From Mycobacterium sp. (GTDB lineage: Bacteria; Actinomycetota; Actinomycetes; Mycobacteriales; Mycobacteriaceae): a stretch of DNA of 36,055 nt. Below the pieces are notes generated by a model, which was given only the letters and a program-made list of their open reading frames with translations, did not search any database and had not been told where the DNA came from. The stretch spans positions 1 to 36,055 of the forward strand of contig JARLGS010001006.1 in NCBI GenBank assembly GCA_031292695.1. The letters run 5' to 3'. Shown in pieces: positions 25,915 to 33,721 of this stretch. Position numbers and translations under genes: made by a program. Each line of letters begins with the position of its first letter. The stretch's first letter is position 1.

Positions 25915-27557
25915 GTCGACTTCCGCTGCCGCAGCTCACCTTTGACAACGAATTCTTCTGGGTGTCCGGCGCCGACGGCATACTGCGCATCCAGGGTTGC
26001 GACGACTGCAAGGCGCTGATCCACCCGCCGCAACCGGTGTGCCGCTACTGCAAGAGCCACAACGTGGCACCCCGCGAGGTGTCCGGCCGCGCGGTGCTCT
26101 CGGCGTTCACCGTCAACCACCGGTTCTCCATGCCAGGACTGCCTGCGCCGTATGTGGTCGCGCAGGTGGCCATCGAGGAGGATCCGCGGGTTCGGTTGAC
26201 CACCAACATCGTTGAATATGACGCGTGCGACCTCGAAATTGGGCGCGTCGTCGAGGTCGTCTTCGAGCAGAACGACGATGTGTGGCTGCCCCTGTTCCGG
26301 CCTACCGCGGAGCCCGAGACGGCACCGCTGCCGGAAGACGAGGTCGCGCCACAGGACTTCGGCCGGCACGTCCGGCCCATGCTCACCACCGAGAAGTTCG
26401 AAGACCGTTCGGCCATCACCGGTATCGGCGCATCGAAGATGGGCCGGCGGCTGATGGTCAACCCGCTGGCCCTGACCATCGAAGCGGCCGAAGCCGCCAT
26501 CGCCGATGCCGGGCTGACGCTGGCTGACATCGACGGGCTGTCCACGTATCCGGCCATCGACGCCGTCGGGATGGGCGAAGGCGGCTGCACCGCACTGGAG
26601 AACGCCCTGGGCATCCGGCCGACCTGGATCAACGGCGGCATGGACACTTTCGGTCCCGGCGGTTCGGTGATCGCCGCGATGATGGCGGTCGCCACCGGGA
26701 TGGCCCGGCATGTGCTGTGTTTCCGCACGCTGTGGGAGGCCACCTTCCAGCAGTTGGTGAAGGAGGGCAAGCTCTCTCCGCCGGGTGGCGTGCGCACCAC
26801 CAGCTTCCAGATGCCGTTCGGCGCCATCTCGGCGGCGCACACCCTGGCGCTCAACGCGCAGCGGCACTTTCACCGCTATGGCACCACGCGCGAGACCTTG
26901 GGCTGGATTGCCGTGAACCAGCGCGCCAACGCGGCGCTGAACCCCACCGCCATCTACCGCGATCCGATGACGATGGACGACTACCTGAACGCCCGGATGA
27001 TCACCACACCGTTCGGTCTGTACGACTGCGATGTCCCGTGCGACGGTGCGGTCGCGGTGATCGTCTCCGCGGTCGACGCAGCCAGGGACCTGCCCAAGAA
27101 GCCGGTGCGGATCGAGGCGGTGGGTACCCAGATCATCGAGCGCACCGACTGGGACCAGACCACCCTCACGCACGAACCGCAGGTCCTCGGCCAGGCGGCC
27201 CATCTGTGGACCCGAACCTCGTTGCGGCCCAGCGACGTCGATGTCGCTCAGCTGTACGACGGCTTCACCTTCAACTGCCTGTCCTGGCTGGAGGCCCTCG
27301 GTTTCTGCGGGATCGGCGAAGCCAAGGACTTCCTGGACGGCGGCAGGGCCATCGCCCGCGACGGCATCATCCCGGTGAACACCCATGGCGGCCAGCTGTC
27401 GCACGGCCGCACCCACGGCATGGGACTGATGCACGAGGCGGTCAGCCAGCTCCGCGGCGAAGCCAGCGAGCGCCAGGTCACCGGCGCCAAGGTCGCGGTC
27501 GTCAGTAGCGGCGGCCTGACCCCTAGTGGCGTCCTGCTACTGCGGACCGACGACTAG
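25911..27557 (+). CDS. DUF35 (Zn-ribbon/OB)-thiolase-like fusion, probable aldol lyase
   Basis: The protein has 548 residues; ATG 25911 overlaps the ferredoxin stop. Residues 1-130 are a DUF35/OB-fold protein with a zinc ribbon (C30, C33, C44, C47), and from about 165 to the end is a thiolase-like (lipid-transfer/SCP2-type) domain. The usual nucleophilic Cys is absent: the region reads NGGMDTFGPGGS. In steroid side-chain degradation, Ltp2-type thiolase homologues pair with a separate DUF35 partner and catalyse retro-aldol C-C cleavage of hydroxyacyl-CoAs (family knowledge). Here the two are fused. Tyr in QLYDGFT and His in THGGQLSHGRTHG are candidate catalytic residues. The C-terminal motif ends VVSSGGLTPSG. 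Confidence 0.88.
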   Translation: MSRLPLPQLTFDNEFFWVSGADGILRIQGCDDCKALIHPPQPVCRYCKSHNVAPREVSGRAVLSAFTVNHRFSMPGLPAPYVVAQVAIEEDPRVRLTTNIVEYDACDLEIGRVVEVVFEQNDDVWLPLFRPTAEPETAPLPEDEVAPQDFGRHVRPMLTTEKFEDRSAITGIGASKMGRRLMVNPLALTIEAAEAAIADAGLTLADIDGLSTYPAIDAVGMGEGGCTALENALGIRPTWINGGMDTFGPGGSVIAAMMAVATGMARHVLCFRTLWEATFQQLVKEGKLSPPGGVRTTSFQMPFGAISAAHTLALNAQRHFHRYGTTRETLGWIAVNQRANAALNPTAIYRDPMTMDDYLNARMITTPFGLYDCDVPCDGAVAVIVSAVDAARDLPKKPVRIEAVGTQIIERTDWDQTTLTHEPQVLGQAAHLWTRTSLRPSDVDVAQLYDGFTFNCLSWLEALGFCGIGEAKDFLDGGRAIARDGIIPVNTHGGQLSHGRTHGMGLMHEAVSQLRGEASERQVTGAKVAVVSSGGLTPSGVLLLRTDD

Positions 27558-28412
27558 ATGAGCACCGCAGAAACACGGCGGCGCGTGGTCATGGTCGACA
27601 CCGTGCCGATGTCGGCCCTGGTTGCCGGCCCATCCGATGCGTCCGCCGCGATCGTCGCAATCCACGGCGGCGCAACGTCTTCGACGTACTTCGACTGCCC
27701 GGGCCACCCCGAGCTGTCGTTGGTGCGGCAGGCCGCTGACGCCGGCTACCTCGCGATCGCTCTGGACCGGCCCGGCTACGGCGCGTCGGCGATGTACCAG
27801 GACACCATGGACGATCCAGCGGCGCGGGTCTGCCTTGCGTGGGGTGCGGTGCGCAAGATCGCTCCAGACGCCCCGGTGTTCATCCTGGCGCACTCGCTCG
27901 GTTGTGAGTTGGCCCTACGGATGGCGTTGGATCGCGATGTCCGCGGGCTGTCACTCGCCGGCACCGGTTTGACCTTTCAGCCTGCCGCGCAGGACATCCT
28001 GAGTCAGGCGACGTTGACCCGCCGACCGGCAGGGCTGCGTGAATTACTTTGGGAGCCAACCGAGTGCTACCCGCCCGAAGTGCTGACCGGAGCGCTGGCC
28101 GCGCCGGGCGTCGCGTACGAGGGCAAGATCACCGCCAATTGGCCCGGTCTAGATTTTCCGGAGCTCGCCGCGGGCATCGATGTGCCGGTGCAATTCAGTG
28201 CCGCCCAGCACGAAGCAGTGTGGGACTCATCCCCCGCCGCACTGGCTGCCATCGCGGCCCTGTTCACCGCGGCACCTCAGGTGACGACCAACGAAATCGC
28301 CGACAGCGGACACAACCTCAGCGCCGGGCTGGCCGCCGGTGACTATCACCGGTCGGTACTGGACTTCGCGAATGAGTGTATGGACACCGAAAACGAAAGG
28401 GAGGCGGGCTGA
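27558..28412 (+). CDS. Alpha/beta-hydrolase
   Basis: The protein has 284 residues. It starts directly after the stop of the fusion gene. AIHGGATSS is the oxyanion segment, Ser113 in ILAHSLGCE the nucleophile, and His252 in DSGHNLSAG the general base; the acid position is unclear (Glu219 or Asp223). It is a soluble cytoplasmic hydrolase, perhaps a thioesterase or lactonase. The stop (TGA, 28410-28412) shares its A with the first ATG of the repeat that follows. It differs in sequence from the other alpha/beta hydrolase of the window, so it is not a recent duplicate. Confidence 0.85.
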   Translation: MSTAETRRRVVMVDTVPMSALVAGPSDASAAIVAIHGGATSSTYFDCPGHPELSLVRQAADAGYLAIALDRPGYGASAMYQDTMDDPAARVCLAWGAVRKIAPDAPVFILAHSLGCELALRMALDRDVRGLSLAGTGLTFQPAAQDILSQATLTRRPAGLRELLWEPTECYPPEVLTGALAAPGVAYEGKITANWPGLDFPELAAGIDVPVQFSAAQHEAVWDSSPAALAAIAALFTAAPQVTTNEIADSGHNLSAGLAAGDYHRSVLDFANECMDTENEREAG

Positions 28413-28539
28413 TGAGCGCTTGCGCGAAGAGGAGAAAGCAGCGATGAGCGCTTGCGCGAAGAGGAGAGGGCAGCGATGAGCGCTTGCGCGAAGAGGAGAG
28501 GGCAGCGATGAGCGCTTGCGCGAAGAGGAGAACGCACTG
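28412..28539 (+). repeat. MIRU-like tandem repeat, four 32-bp units, coupled micro-ORFs
   Basis: Four units start at 28412, 28444, 28476 and 28508; each begins ATGAGCGCTTGCGCGAAGAG and carries gaggaga. The unit length is 32, so the frame shifts by two each time. Each unit encodes an 11-codon peptide (MSACAKRRKQR, twice MSACAKRRGQR, then MSACAKRRTH), and each stop overlaps the next ATG as ATGA; the last is TGATG with the dehydrogenase start at 28540. Mycobacterial interspersed repetitive units have this architecture: repeats between operon genes with overlapping stop/start codons. The last gaggag, 9 bases before 28540, is the ribosome site of the next gene. The consensus is not one I can compare by search. 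Confidence 0.85.
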
Positions 28540-29376
28540 ATGCGCGTCGGTTTCATCGGGCTGGGCAGCCAGGGCGGGCCGATGGCGCGCCGCATCGTCG
28601 AGGGCGGCTTCCAGACCACACTGTGGGCACGACGTCCCGAATCCCTTGCACCGTATGCCGATACCGCAGCCAAGACCGCGGCGACCCCGGCCGAGATGGC
28701 AGCCGATTGCGACCTGGTGTGCCTGTGCGTGGTCGGCGACGACGATGTGCGCCAGGTGCTACAGGGCGACACCGGCGTCCTGGCCGGACTGGCGCCCGGT
28801 GGCATCATCGCCATCCATTCCACCATCCACCCGGACACCTGCCGCGAGGTCGCCGAACTCGCGGCAGCAAAAGGAATTTCGGTGCTCGACGCCCCGGTGT
28901 CCGGTGGTTCTCCGGCGGTCGAGGCCGGCACCCTGTTGGTGATGGTCGGCGGCGATGAGGAGGTCATCGAGAAAGCCCGGCCGGTATTTGCGACCTATGC
29001 CAATCCGATCGTGCACCTCGGTCCGCTCGGCAGCGGTCAGGTCGCCAAGATCCTCAACAACCTGATGTTCAGCGCCAATCTGGGTGCGGCGATGAGCACG
29101 CTGGAACTCGGCGAGGCTCTAGGGGTGCCACGTGATCGCCTGTGCCAGGTACTCACGCAGGGTTCAGCCAACAGCAGGGCGCTGGGCAGCATCGCGATGT
29201 TCGGCGGCACGCTGGACACCCTGGCACCGATCGCCGGCGCCCTGCTGCAGAAGGACTGCCGGCACGCCGAGACCCTCGCGAAGACCGATTCGGTGGACAT
29301 CTCCACCGGCACCATTCCGGGCGCGGTTTTCAGCGCCGCCGATGCCGCCCTGACACTGATGGACCACCCACGCTGA
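28540..29376 (+). CDS. 3-hydroxyisobutyrate dehydrogenase-like protein (first)
   Basis: The protein has 278 residues. GFIGLGSQGGPM is the NAD(P)-binding Rossmann motif, DAPVSGGS the substrate loop, and GSGQVAKILNN holds the catalytic Lys (about residue 169). It belongs to the beta-hydroxyacid dehydrogenase family, which oxidises a 3-hydroxy acid to a semialdehyde. The ATG at 28540 was chosen for the ribosome site in the preceding repeat; an in-frame TTG at 28516 would lie inside the repeat. It is followed by a close homologue, and both may act on a hydroxyacid released by the DUF35-thiolase lyase. Its start is coupled to the micro-ORFs. Confidence 0.88.
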   Translation: MRVGFIGLGSQGGPMARRIVEGGFQTTLWARRPESLAPYADTAAKTAATPAEMAADCDLVCLCVVGDDDVRQVLQGDTGVLAGLAPGGIIAIHSTIHPDTCREVAELAAAKGISVLDAPVSGGSPAVEAGTLLVMVGGDEEVIEKARPVFATYANPIVHLGPLGSGQVAKILNNLMFSANLGAAMSTLELGEALGVPRDRLCQVLTQGSANSRALGSIAMFGGTLDTLAPIAGALLQKDCRHAETLAKTDSVDISTGTIPGAVFSAADAALTLMDHPR

Positions 29377-30170
29377 TGAAGGTGGGCTTCGTCGGGGCCG
29401 GGCGGATGGGGGCGCCGATGGTGCGCCGCCTGGTCGCGGCCGGCCACCAGGTTCGTGTACTCGGCCGCACCGATGAAAAGTGTTCGGCTGTTGCCGAATT
29501 AGGCGCCGAGCCGGTGACTGATCTGGCCGAAGTCGCCGCCGATGCCGAGGCTGTCGTCGTCTGTGTCTTCACCGACGATCAGGTCCAAGCAGTAGGCCGG
29601 GACCTGCCCGCCCTCATGGCACCCGGTGGTGTGCTGATCCTGCACACCACCGGTAGCCCGCATACGGCCGTGACGATTTCCCGACAGGCGCCGCACATCG
29701 AGGTTGTCGACGCGCCGGTCAGCGGTGGCCCGCACGATATCGCGGCTGGTCAGGTCACCTTGTTCGTCGGCGGTTCGGCAGCTGCGGTCGACCAGGCCCG
29801 GCCGACGCTGGACGCGTACGGCGACCCCGTACTGCACGTCGGACCGCTCGGCTCCGGCCAGACCGTCAAGCTGATCAACAACGCTCTGTTCGCCGCCCAG
29901 ATCGGACTGGTCGCCGAAGGCGCCAGAATTGGCAAATCTCTCGGCGTCGCCGAACCGGACCTGTTGGCCGCACTGGGGCACGGCAGTTCGGCAAGCAAGG
30001 TGCTGGGCATGGTGGCACGGGTCGGATCCGCCGATGGTTTCATCGCCGCGGTCGGCGAGTTCGTCGGCAAAGATGTGGCGGTGGTCCGTGACACCGCGGC
30101 CGGCCTCGGTACCGACCTCGGCATGTTGGACGCTCTACTGAGCCGGGTCACCGGAACCGCATCTGGGTGA
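29376..30170 (+). CDS. 3-hydroxyisobutyrate dehydrogenase-like protein (second)
   Basis: The protein has 264 residues. GFVGAGRMGAPM is the Rossmann motif, DAPVSGGPHDI the substrate-binding loop, and GSGQTVKLINN carries the catalytic Lys (about residue 167). The start (ATG 29376) shares the A of the previous stop, TGATG. It is similar to the preceding gene but clearly diverged, so the two may act on different hydroxyacids or form a hetero-oligomer. The longer open frame upstream of 29376 runs through the preceding gene in another frame and is not real. The 137 bases after it up to 30308 contain the promoter region of the second P450 operon. Confidence 0.87.
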   Translation: MKVGFVGAGRMGAPMVRRLVAAGHQVRVLGRTDEKCSAVAELGAEPVTDLAEVAADAEAVVVCVFTDDQVQAVGRDLPALMAPGGVLILHTTGSPHTAVTISRQAPHIEVVDAPVSGGPHDIAAGQVTLFVGGSAAAVDQARPTLDAYGDPVLHVGPLGSGQTVKLINNALFAAQIGLVAEGARIGKSLGVAEPDLLAALGHGSSASKVLGMVARVGSADGFIAAVGEFVGKDVAVVRDTAAGLGTDLGMLDALLSRVTGTASG

Positions 30171-30307
30171 GAAACCGGTTACCACAGCGCCCGTTTCGAC
30201 CTTGCGGCGGCCGCTCGCACGGCATACTGTTTGCGTTACAATTTCACGCATTTTCGTAATATTTCCAGCGCCCACCAGCCACCCACCGGGGCGCGGAGGA
30301 GGACACC

Positions 30308-31510
30308 GTGACAAAGGCGGACCTGGTATTCGATCCGTACTCCGAGGACTACTTCAACAACCCGTTCGACGTCTATACCCGAATGCGTGACGAAGCACCC
30401 GTCTACTACAGCGCGGAGCACGACTTCTACGCCCTCACCCGGCACGCAGACGTAGCCGCCGCGCTCAAGGATCACGACACCTACTCGTCGTCCCGCGGTT
30501 GCGACCTAGCCATGGTGAAGTCGTCCGAGCCGCCGCAGAAGTCCATCATCTTCATGGACCCGCCGGACCACCGGCACATGCGCAGCCTGCTCAACAAGGC
30601 GTTCACCCCGCGGGCCATCGAATCGCAGCGGCTGACCGTCATCGAAGTGGTCGACGAATACCTGAGCAGGATCACCTCCGATGAGTTCGACGTCGTCCAG
30701 GACTTCTCGGGCCCCTTCCCGGTCGAGGTCATCACCCGGATGGCAGGCGTCGATCCGGAGTACCGCCAGCAGGTACGGCACTGGATCGACGACTCACTGC
30801 ACCGCGAGCCCGGCCAGATCGGCATTACCGAGGCCGGCATGAAGGCGACCATCGATACCGCGGTCTATTACCTGCAACTGATCGGCGAACGCCGGGAGAA
30901 CCCGCAGGACGACATGATCAGCCGTCTGATCGCCGCCGAGATCGAGCGGGAGGGCGGCGAGATGAGCAAGCTCGACGACCTCGAAATCGCCGGATTCGCA
31001 ACACTATTGGGCGGCGCCGGCGCCGAGACGGTGACCAAGCTCGTGGGCACTGCGGTGGTGCTGTTCGCCCGCCACCCCGAGCAGTGGCAGAAACTGCTGG
31101 ACGACCGCGCCAAGATTCCGGCGGCCGTCGAGGAACTGCTCCGGTTCGAGGGGCCGGTGCAGTACAACGTGCGGTACACCCTGCGCGAAGCCAACCTGCA
31201 CGACACCACCATTCCCGCCGGGAAGCCCGTGTTCCTGATCAGTGCGGCGGCCAACCGAGATCCCCGCGCCTTCACCGACGCTCACGATTTCGACATCGAC
31301 CGCAACCGCACCGAATCGCAGAACCTCGGCCTGGGCTACGGCATTCACAGCTGCCTGGGCGCCGCACTGGCCAGGATGGAAAGCGCCATCGCTCTGGAGA
31401 AATTGCTCGACTTCATGCCACGGTACGAGGTCGATTTCGACCGCCTGCAGCGCGTTCATATGCAGAATGTCGCGGGATACTCCAACGTCCCGGTGCGGAT
31501 TCTCAAATGA
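30308..31510 (+). CDS. Cytochrome P450 (second of two)
   Basis: The protein has 400 residues, the normal length of a soluble bacterial P450. The I-helix motif is GGAGAETVTK (235-244), with Glu240 in place of Asp and Thr-Val instead of Thr-Thr; ExxR is E276-R279 (EELLR); the heme loop is LGYGIHSCLGAALAR with Cys349. MDPPDHRHMR is the C-helix motif. The GTG start follows a strong ggaggagg site. The next gene, a ferredoxin, overlaps its stop. Upstream bases 30171-30307 hold a TACAAT (30237-30242) that could be a -10 element; I see no copy of the 15-bp palindrome. Confidence 0.93.
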   Translation: MTKADLVFDPYSEDYFNNPFDVYTRMRDEAPVYYSAEHDFYALTRHADVAAALKDHDTYSSSRGCDLAMVKSSEPPQKSIIFMDPPDHRHMRSLLNKAFTPRAIESQRLTVIEVVDEYLSRITSDEFDVVQDFSGPFPVEVITRMAGVDPEYRQQVRHWIDDSLHREPGQIGITEAGMKATIDTAVYYLQLIGERRENPQDDMISRLIAAEIEREGGEMSKLDDLEIAGFATLLGGAGAETVTKLVGTAVVLFARHPEQWQKLLDDRAKIPAAVEELLRFEGPVQYNVRYTLREANLHDTTIPAGKPVFLISAAANRDPRAFTDAHDFDIDRNRTESQNLGLGYGIHSCLGAALARMESAIALEKLLDFMPRYEVDFDRLQRVHMQNVAGYSNVPVRILK

Positions 31511-31704
31511 GCGGCAAGATCGTCGTCGACTTCGGCCTGTGCGAGAGCAATGCCATCTGCATGGGCCTGGCCCCTGACGTGTTTCAGGTGGACGAGCAGG
31601 ACTTCCTGAATCTGCTCACCGATGAGGTGACACCAGAGAACGAACACGCAGTGCGCGAAGCCGTGCGCCAGTGCCCGCGGCAAGCCATCTCCATAGAGGA
31701 GTAG
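31507..31704 (+). CDS. Small ferredoxin, partner of the second P450
   Basis: The protein has 65 residues. Cluster ligands are in CESNAIC and QCPRQAI, C-x5-C...CP with Asn at the variable position. ATG 31507 overlaps the P450 stop, so the two are translated together. It probably supplies electrons to that P450. It is the last gene of the operon and ends 19 bases from the stop of the converging oxygenase. Confidence 0.9.
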   Translation: MSGKIVVDFGLCESNAICMGLAPDVFQVDEQDFLNLLTDEVTPENEHAVREAVRQCPRQAISIEE

Positions 31705-31727
31705 CGCGGTTCGCCGTCGCGCGTTAC
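31701..31727. terminator. Possible bidirectional hairpin terminator
   Basis: GTAGCGCG (31701-31708) pairs with CGCGTTAC (31720-31727) over 8 bases with one G-T wobble and an 11-base loop. It covers the stop codons of both converging genes. No T-tract is present. Confidence 0.35.
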
Positions 31728-32896
31728 TGCAGTGCCACGCCGAGCTCGGCGGCGAAGGCTTTGATCATGTGCTGCACGGCAATCTCGTTGCGGCCGATGA
31801 TCATGTGGTCGTGTTGTCCGCGTCGAACACCTTCCCCGCATTGGGGCAGCATCGCAAAGTCTTCGTCGCGGACCGCGGCGTGCACCGCTTCGAACACGGC
31901 GTCATAACCGGCCACCATGTCGTCGCTGGTGGCGGGCACACGGGCCATCCAGCTGTGCCGAACGGCGCAGCGCGTGGGCTCGCCGGCCGGCAGGATGTCG
32001 ATGATCTCGACACCGACCGGGCTGTTGGCCAGGATCAGGTTGGGGTAGATCCAATAGATCACGCCCATGTTCTGGTGCGGATCCCATGAGCCGGACTCAT
32101 CGTCGGCCAGGTTGGTGATCCAGGAGAACGGAAAGCCGATGCGGTGGTGCTTGCCGTATTCGTCATAAACGCCGGTGTTTGGCACGGTGTTTTGTCCAAT
32201 GACGCTCTGGCCGTGCACAAATGGGAAGTGATAGCCCTCGGCGAACGCTTCCAGCGCTCCCTTCCACGACACGTCGGACTGGAATTCCTTCTGGTCGTGG
32301 TATCCGTAGCCGGCGTAGTTCATGAGCTCCAACTCCGGCCCGACCGTGCCCAGGTGCGCGTCCACGTCGATGGCGGCGCCCGCGGTCAGCACCGCCCAGA
32401 TGAAGCCGTGGCGTTCCTGGCTGGGCAGTTCGACGAGCCCGTAATCGACTTTGTCCATCGAATCGAAGCCGGCCGCCCCCGGCACCACGAACAACTCGCC
32501 GGTGTTCTTGTAACTCCAGGCGTGGTAAGGACATACGAACCGGGAGGCGTTGCCCGACCCACAGGCCGGCATCGCACCGCGGTGGCGGCAGTAGTTCAAG
32601 AACACGTGGCTGATGCCGTCGCGATCGCGGGTGACCAACAGCGAATCGCCAAGAACTGAACGTACGACGTAATCGTTGACGTTCGGTACTTGCGCCGACG
32701 GAACAATCGCCAAGGGCACCTGCCGCAGGATCTGCGATTCCTCGACCTCGGTGATCTTGGGGTCGCGGTAGTAATGCAGTGGCACCCGCAACTCGCGATC
32801 GGCCATGTCGGTGCTCTTGTCCAGAACCAGTCGCAACGCGCGGCGGGTGAGTTCCGGGTCCTGATTGTTCACGTGTGGGCTGATCACAGATGTCAT
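31724..32896 (-). CDS. Rieske non-heme iron oxygenase, alpha subunit
   Basis: The protein has 390 residues from the ATG at 32896, which has an aaggt-type site; an ATG at 32938 would add 14 residues and lies at the predicted transcription start, so a leaderless form is possible. The Rieske centre is Cys103/His105 (CRHRG) and Cys122/His125 (CPYHAWSY). The mononuclear iron site is EAFAEGYHFPFVH with Glu216, Glu220 (in place of the bridging Asp), His223 and His228. It would hydroxylate or demethylate a ring substrate, using electrons from a ferredoxin in this window. There is no beta subunit gene, so it is probably an alpha3 enzyme. Confidence 0.9.
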   Translation of the reverse strand: MTSVISPHVNNQDPELTRRALRLVLDKSTDMADRELRVPLHYYRDPKITEVEESQILRQVPLAIVPSAQVPNVNDYVVRSVLGDSLLVTRDRDGISHVFLNYCRHRGAMPACGSGNASRFVCPYHAWSYKNTGELFVVPGAAGFDSMDKVDYGLVELPSQERHGFIWAVLTAGAAIDVDAHLGTVGPELELMNYAGYGYHDQKEFQSDVSWKGALEAFAEGYHFPFVHGQSVIGQNTVPNTGVYDEYGKHHRIGFPFSWITNLADDESGSWDPHQNMGVIYWIYPNLILANSPVGVEIIDILPAGEPTRCAVRHSWMARVPATSDDMVAGYDAVFEAVHAAVRDEDFAMLPQCGEGVRRGQHDHMIIGRNEIAVQHMIKAFAAELGVALQ

Positions 32897-32945
32897 GGCG
32901 ATGACCTTCTCCGGGGGGGCTGACGAGGCGGTGTTCATTTCAGAG

Positions 32946-32974
32946 AATACAATCAACAGCCTTTGTATTGTCAA
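32946..32974 (-). promoter_or_regulatory. Promoter of the Rieske oxygenase with nested repeats
   Basis: On the minus strand a consensus -35 TTGACA (complement of 32969-32974) is 17 bases from TGTATT (complement of 32946-32951). The spacer and flanks hold ACAAT/ATTGT inverted arms, and GAGAAT (32943-32948), a half-site of the window's 15-bp palindrome, covers the -10. It is likely a binding site for the TetR encoded divergently. Confidence 0.55.
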
Positions 32975-33039
32975 GAGATTGTTGAGCTCGGCCACGGACT
33001 GCGGCACTGTCGGGCGTGATGGTGCGATACTTGTGGCCT

Positions 33040-33693
33040 ATGCGCAGGCACGGCTGGAAGGGCGATTTGCCCACCGACGACACCGCCGCTGCCGCGCGAA
33101 TCGTCTCGGCAGCCCGCGAGGCCATCGACGCTCACGGCACAGTGAGCGTGTCGCAGGTAGCACAGGCCCTCGGAGTCACCCGGCCGACGGTCTATCGGTA
33201 CTTCCCGACACTGGAATCACTGCTTCAGGCCACCGCCATGTCCGCGACCAGCGGTTTTCTCAACCACCTCGCCGAACATCTGCGGCACATCACGGACCCG
33301 ACCGAAGCGGTGGTCGAAGGAATCGCCTACACCCTTGAGCAGCTTCCCCAGGACCGCTACCTGAACCTGGTGCTCCAACCTGGAAAAGGGAGCGCCTACG
33401 CGGCCGGCGTCACCTCCGACGTATCGATAGCCTTCGGCCGCTCGATACTCGAACGCAACAACGTCGATTGGGCCGCAGCAGGATTCACCGACGAGTCCCT
33501 CAACGAACTGGTCGAATTCATGCTCCGCATCCTGTTGTCTTTTGTCGTCGATCCCGGCGGACCCACCCGCCACGACGACGAACTTCGCGGGTACCTGTAC
33601 CGCTGGGTTTCTCCCGCAGTAGAAGCACGAAACAGCAGCCATCGCATCGGTCATCCACAAACCGCGAACCCGCCAAAGAGTTCGAAGCAGTAA
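33040..33693 (+). CDS. TetR-family transcriptional regulator
   Basis: The protein has 217 residues from the ATG at 33040. Upstream starts at 33016 and 33019 would add 7-8 residues, but GATACT at 33026-33031 could serve as a -10 that places the transcript start at 33040 (leaderless). The N-terminal helix-turn-helix is VSVSQVAQALGVTRPTVYRYFPTLESLL, the classic TetR DNA-binding motif. The C-terminal domain lacks a recognised ligand signature. Genes of this type usually repress divergent operons and respond to a pathway intermediate; the Rieske oxygenase is the obvious target. It may also be the repressor for the 15-bp palindromes, though this is unproven. Confidence 0.88.
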   Translation: MRRHGWKGDLPTDDTAAAARIVSAAREAIDAHGTVSVSQVAQALGVTRPTVYRYFPTLESLLQATAMSATSGFLNHLAEHLRHITDPTEAVVEGIAYTLEQLPQDRYLNLVLQPGKGSAYAAGVTSDVSIAFGRSILERNNVDWAAAGFTDESLNELVEFMLRILLSFVVDPGGPTRHDDELRGYLYRWVSPAVEARNSSHRIGHPQTANPPKSSKQ

Positions 33694-33705
33694 AACGGTG
33701 TATAC

Positions 33706-33721
33706 TCGAACATATGTTCGA
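33706..33721. promoter_or_regulatory. LexA (SOS) box, perfect palindrome TCGAACATATGTTCGA
   Basis: A perfect 16-base palindrome matches the mycobacterial LexA consensus TCGAAC-N4-GTTCGA. It begins on the last base of a -10 element (TATACT, 33701-33706) and overlaps the ATG at 33714. The transcript would start at or next to the ATG, i.e. leaderless. Confidence 0.85.

Noticed and set aside
28412..28539. The 32-bp repeats as a CRISPR array
   Set aside because: The units are directly abutting without unique spacers, encode start/stop overlaps and lie between genes of one operon.
30236..30259. TTAC...GTAA arms before the second P450 as an operator
   Set aside because: Only four bases pair and the inner positions do not; likely chance in an AT-richer leader.
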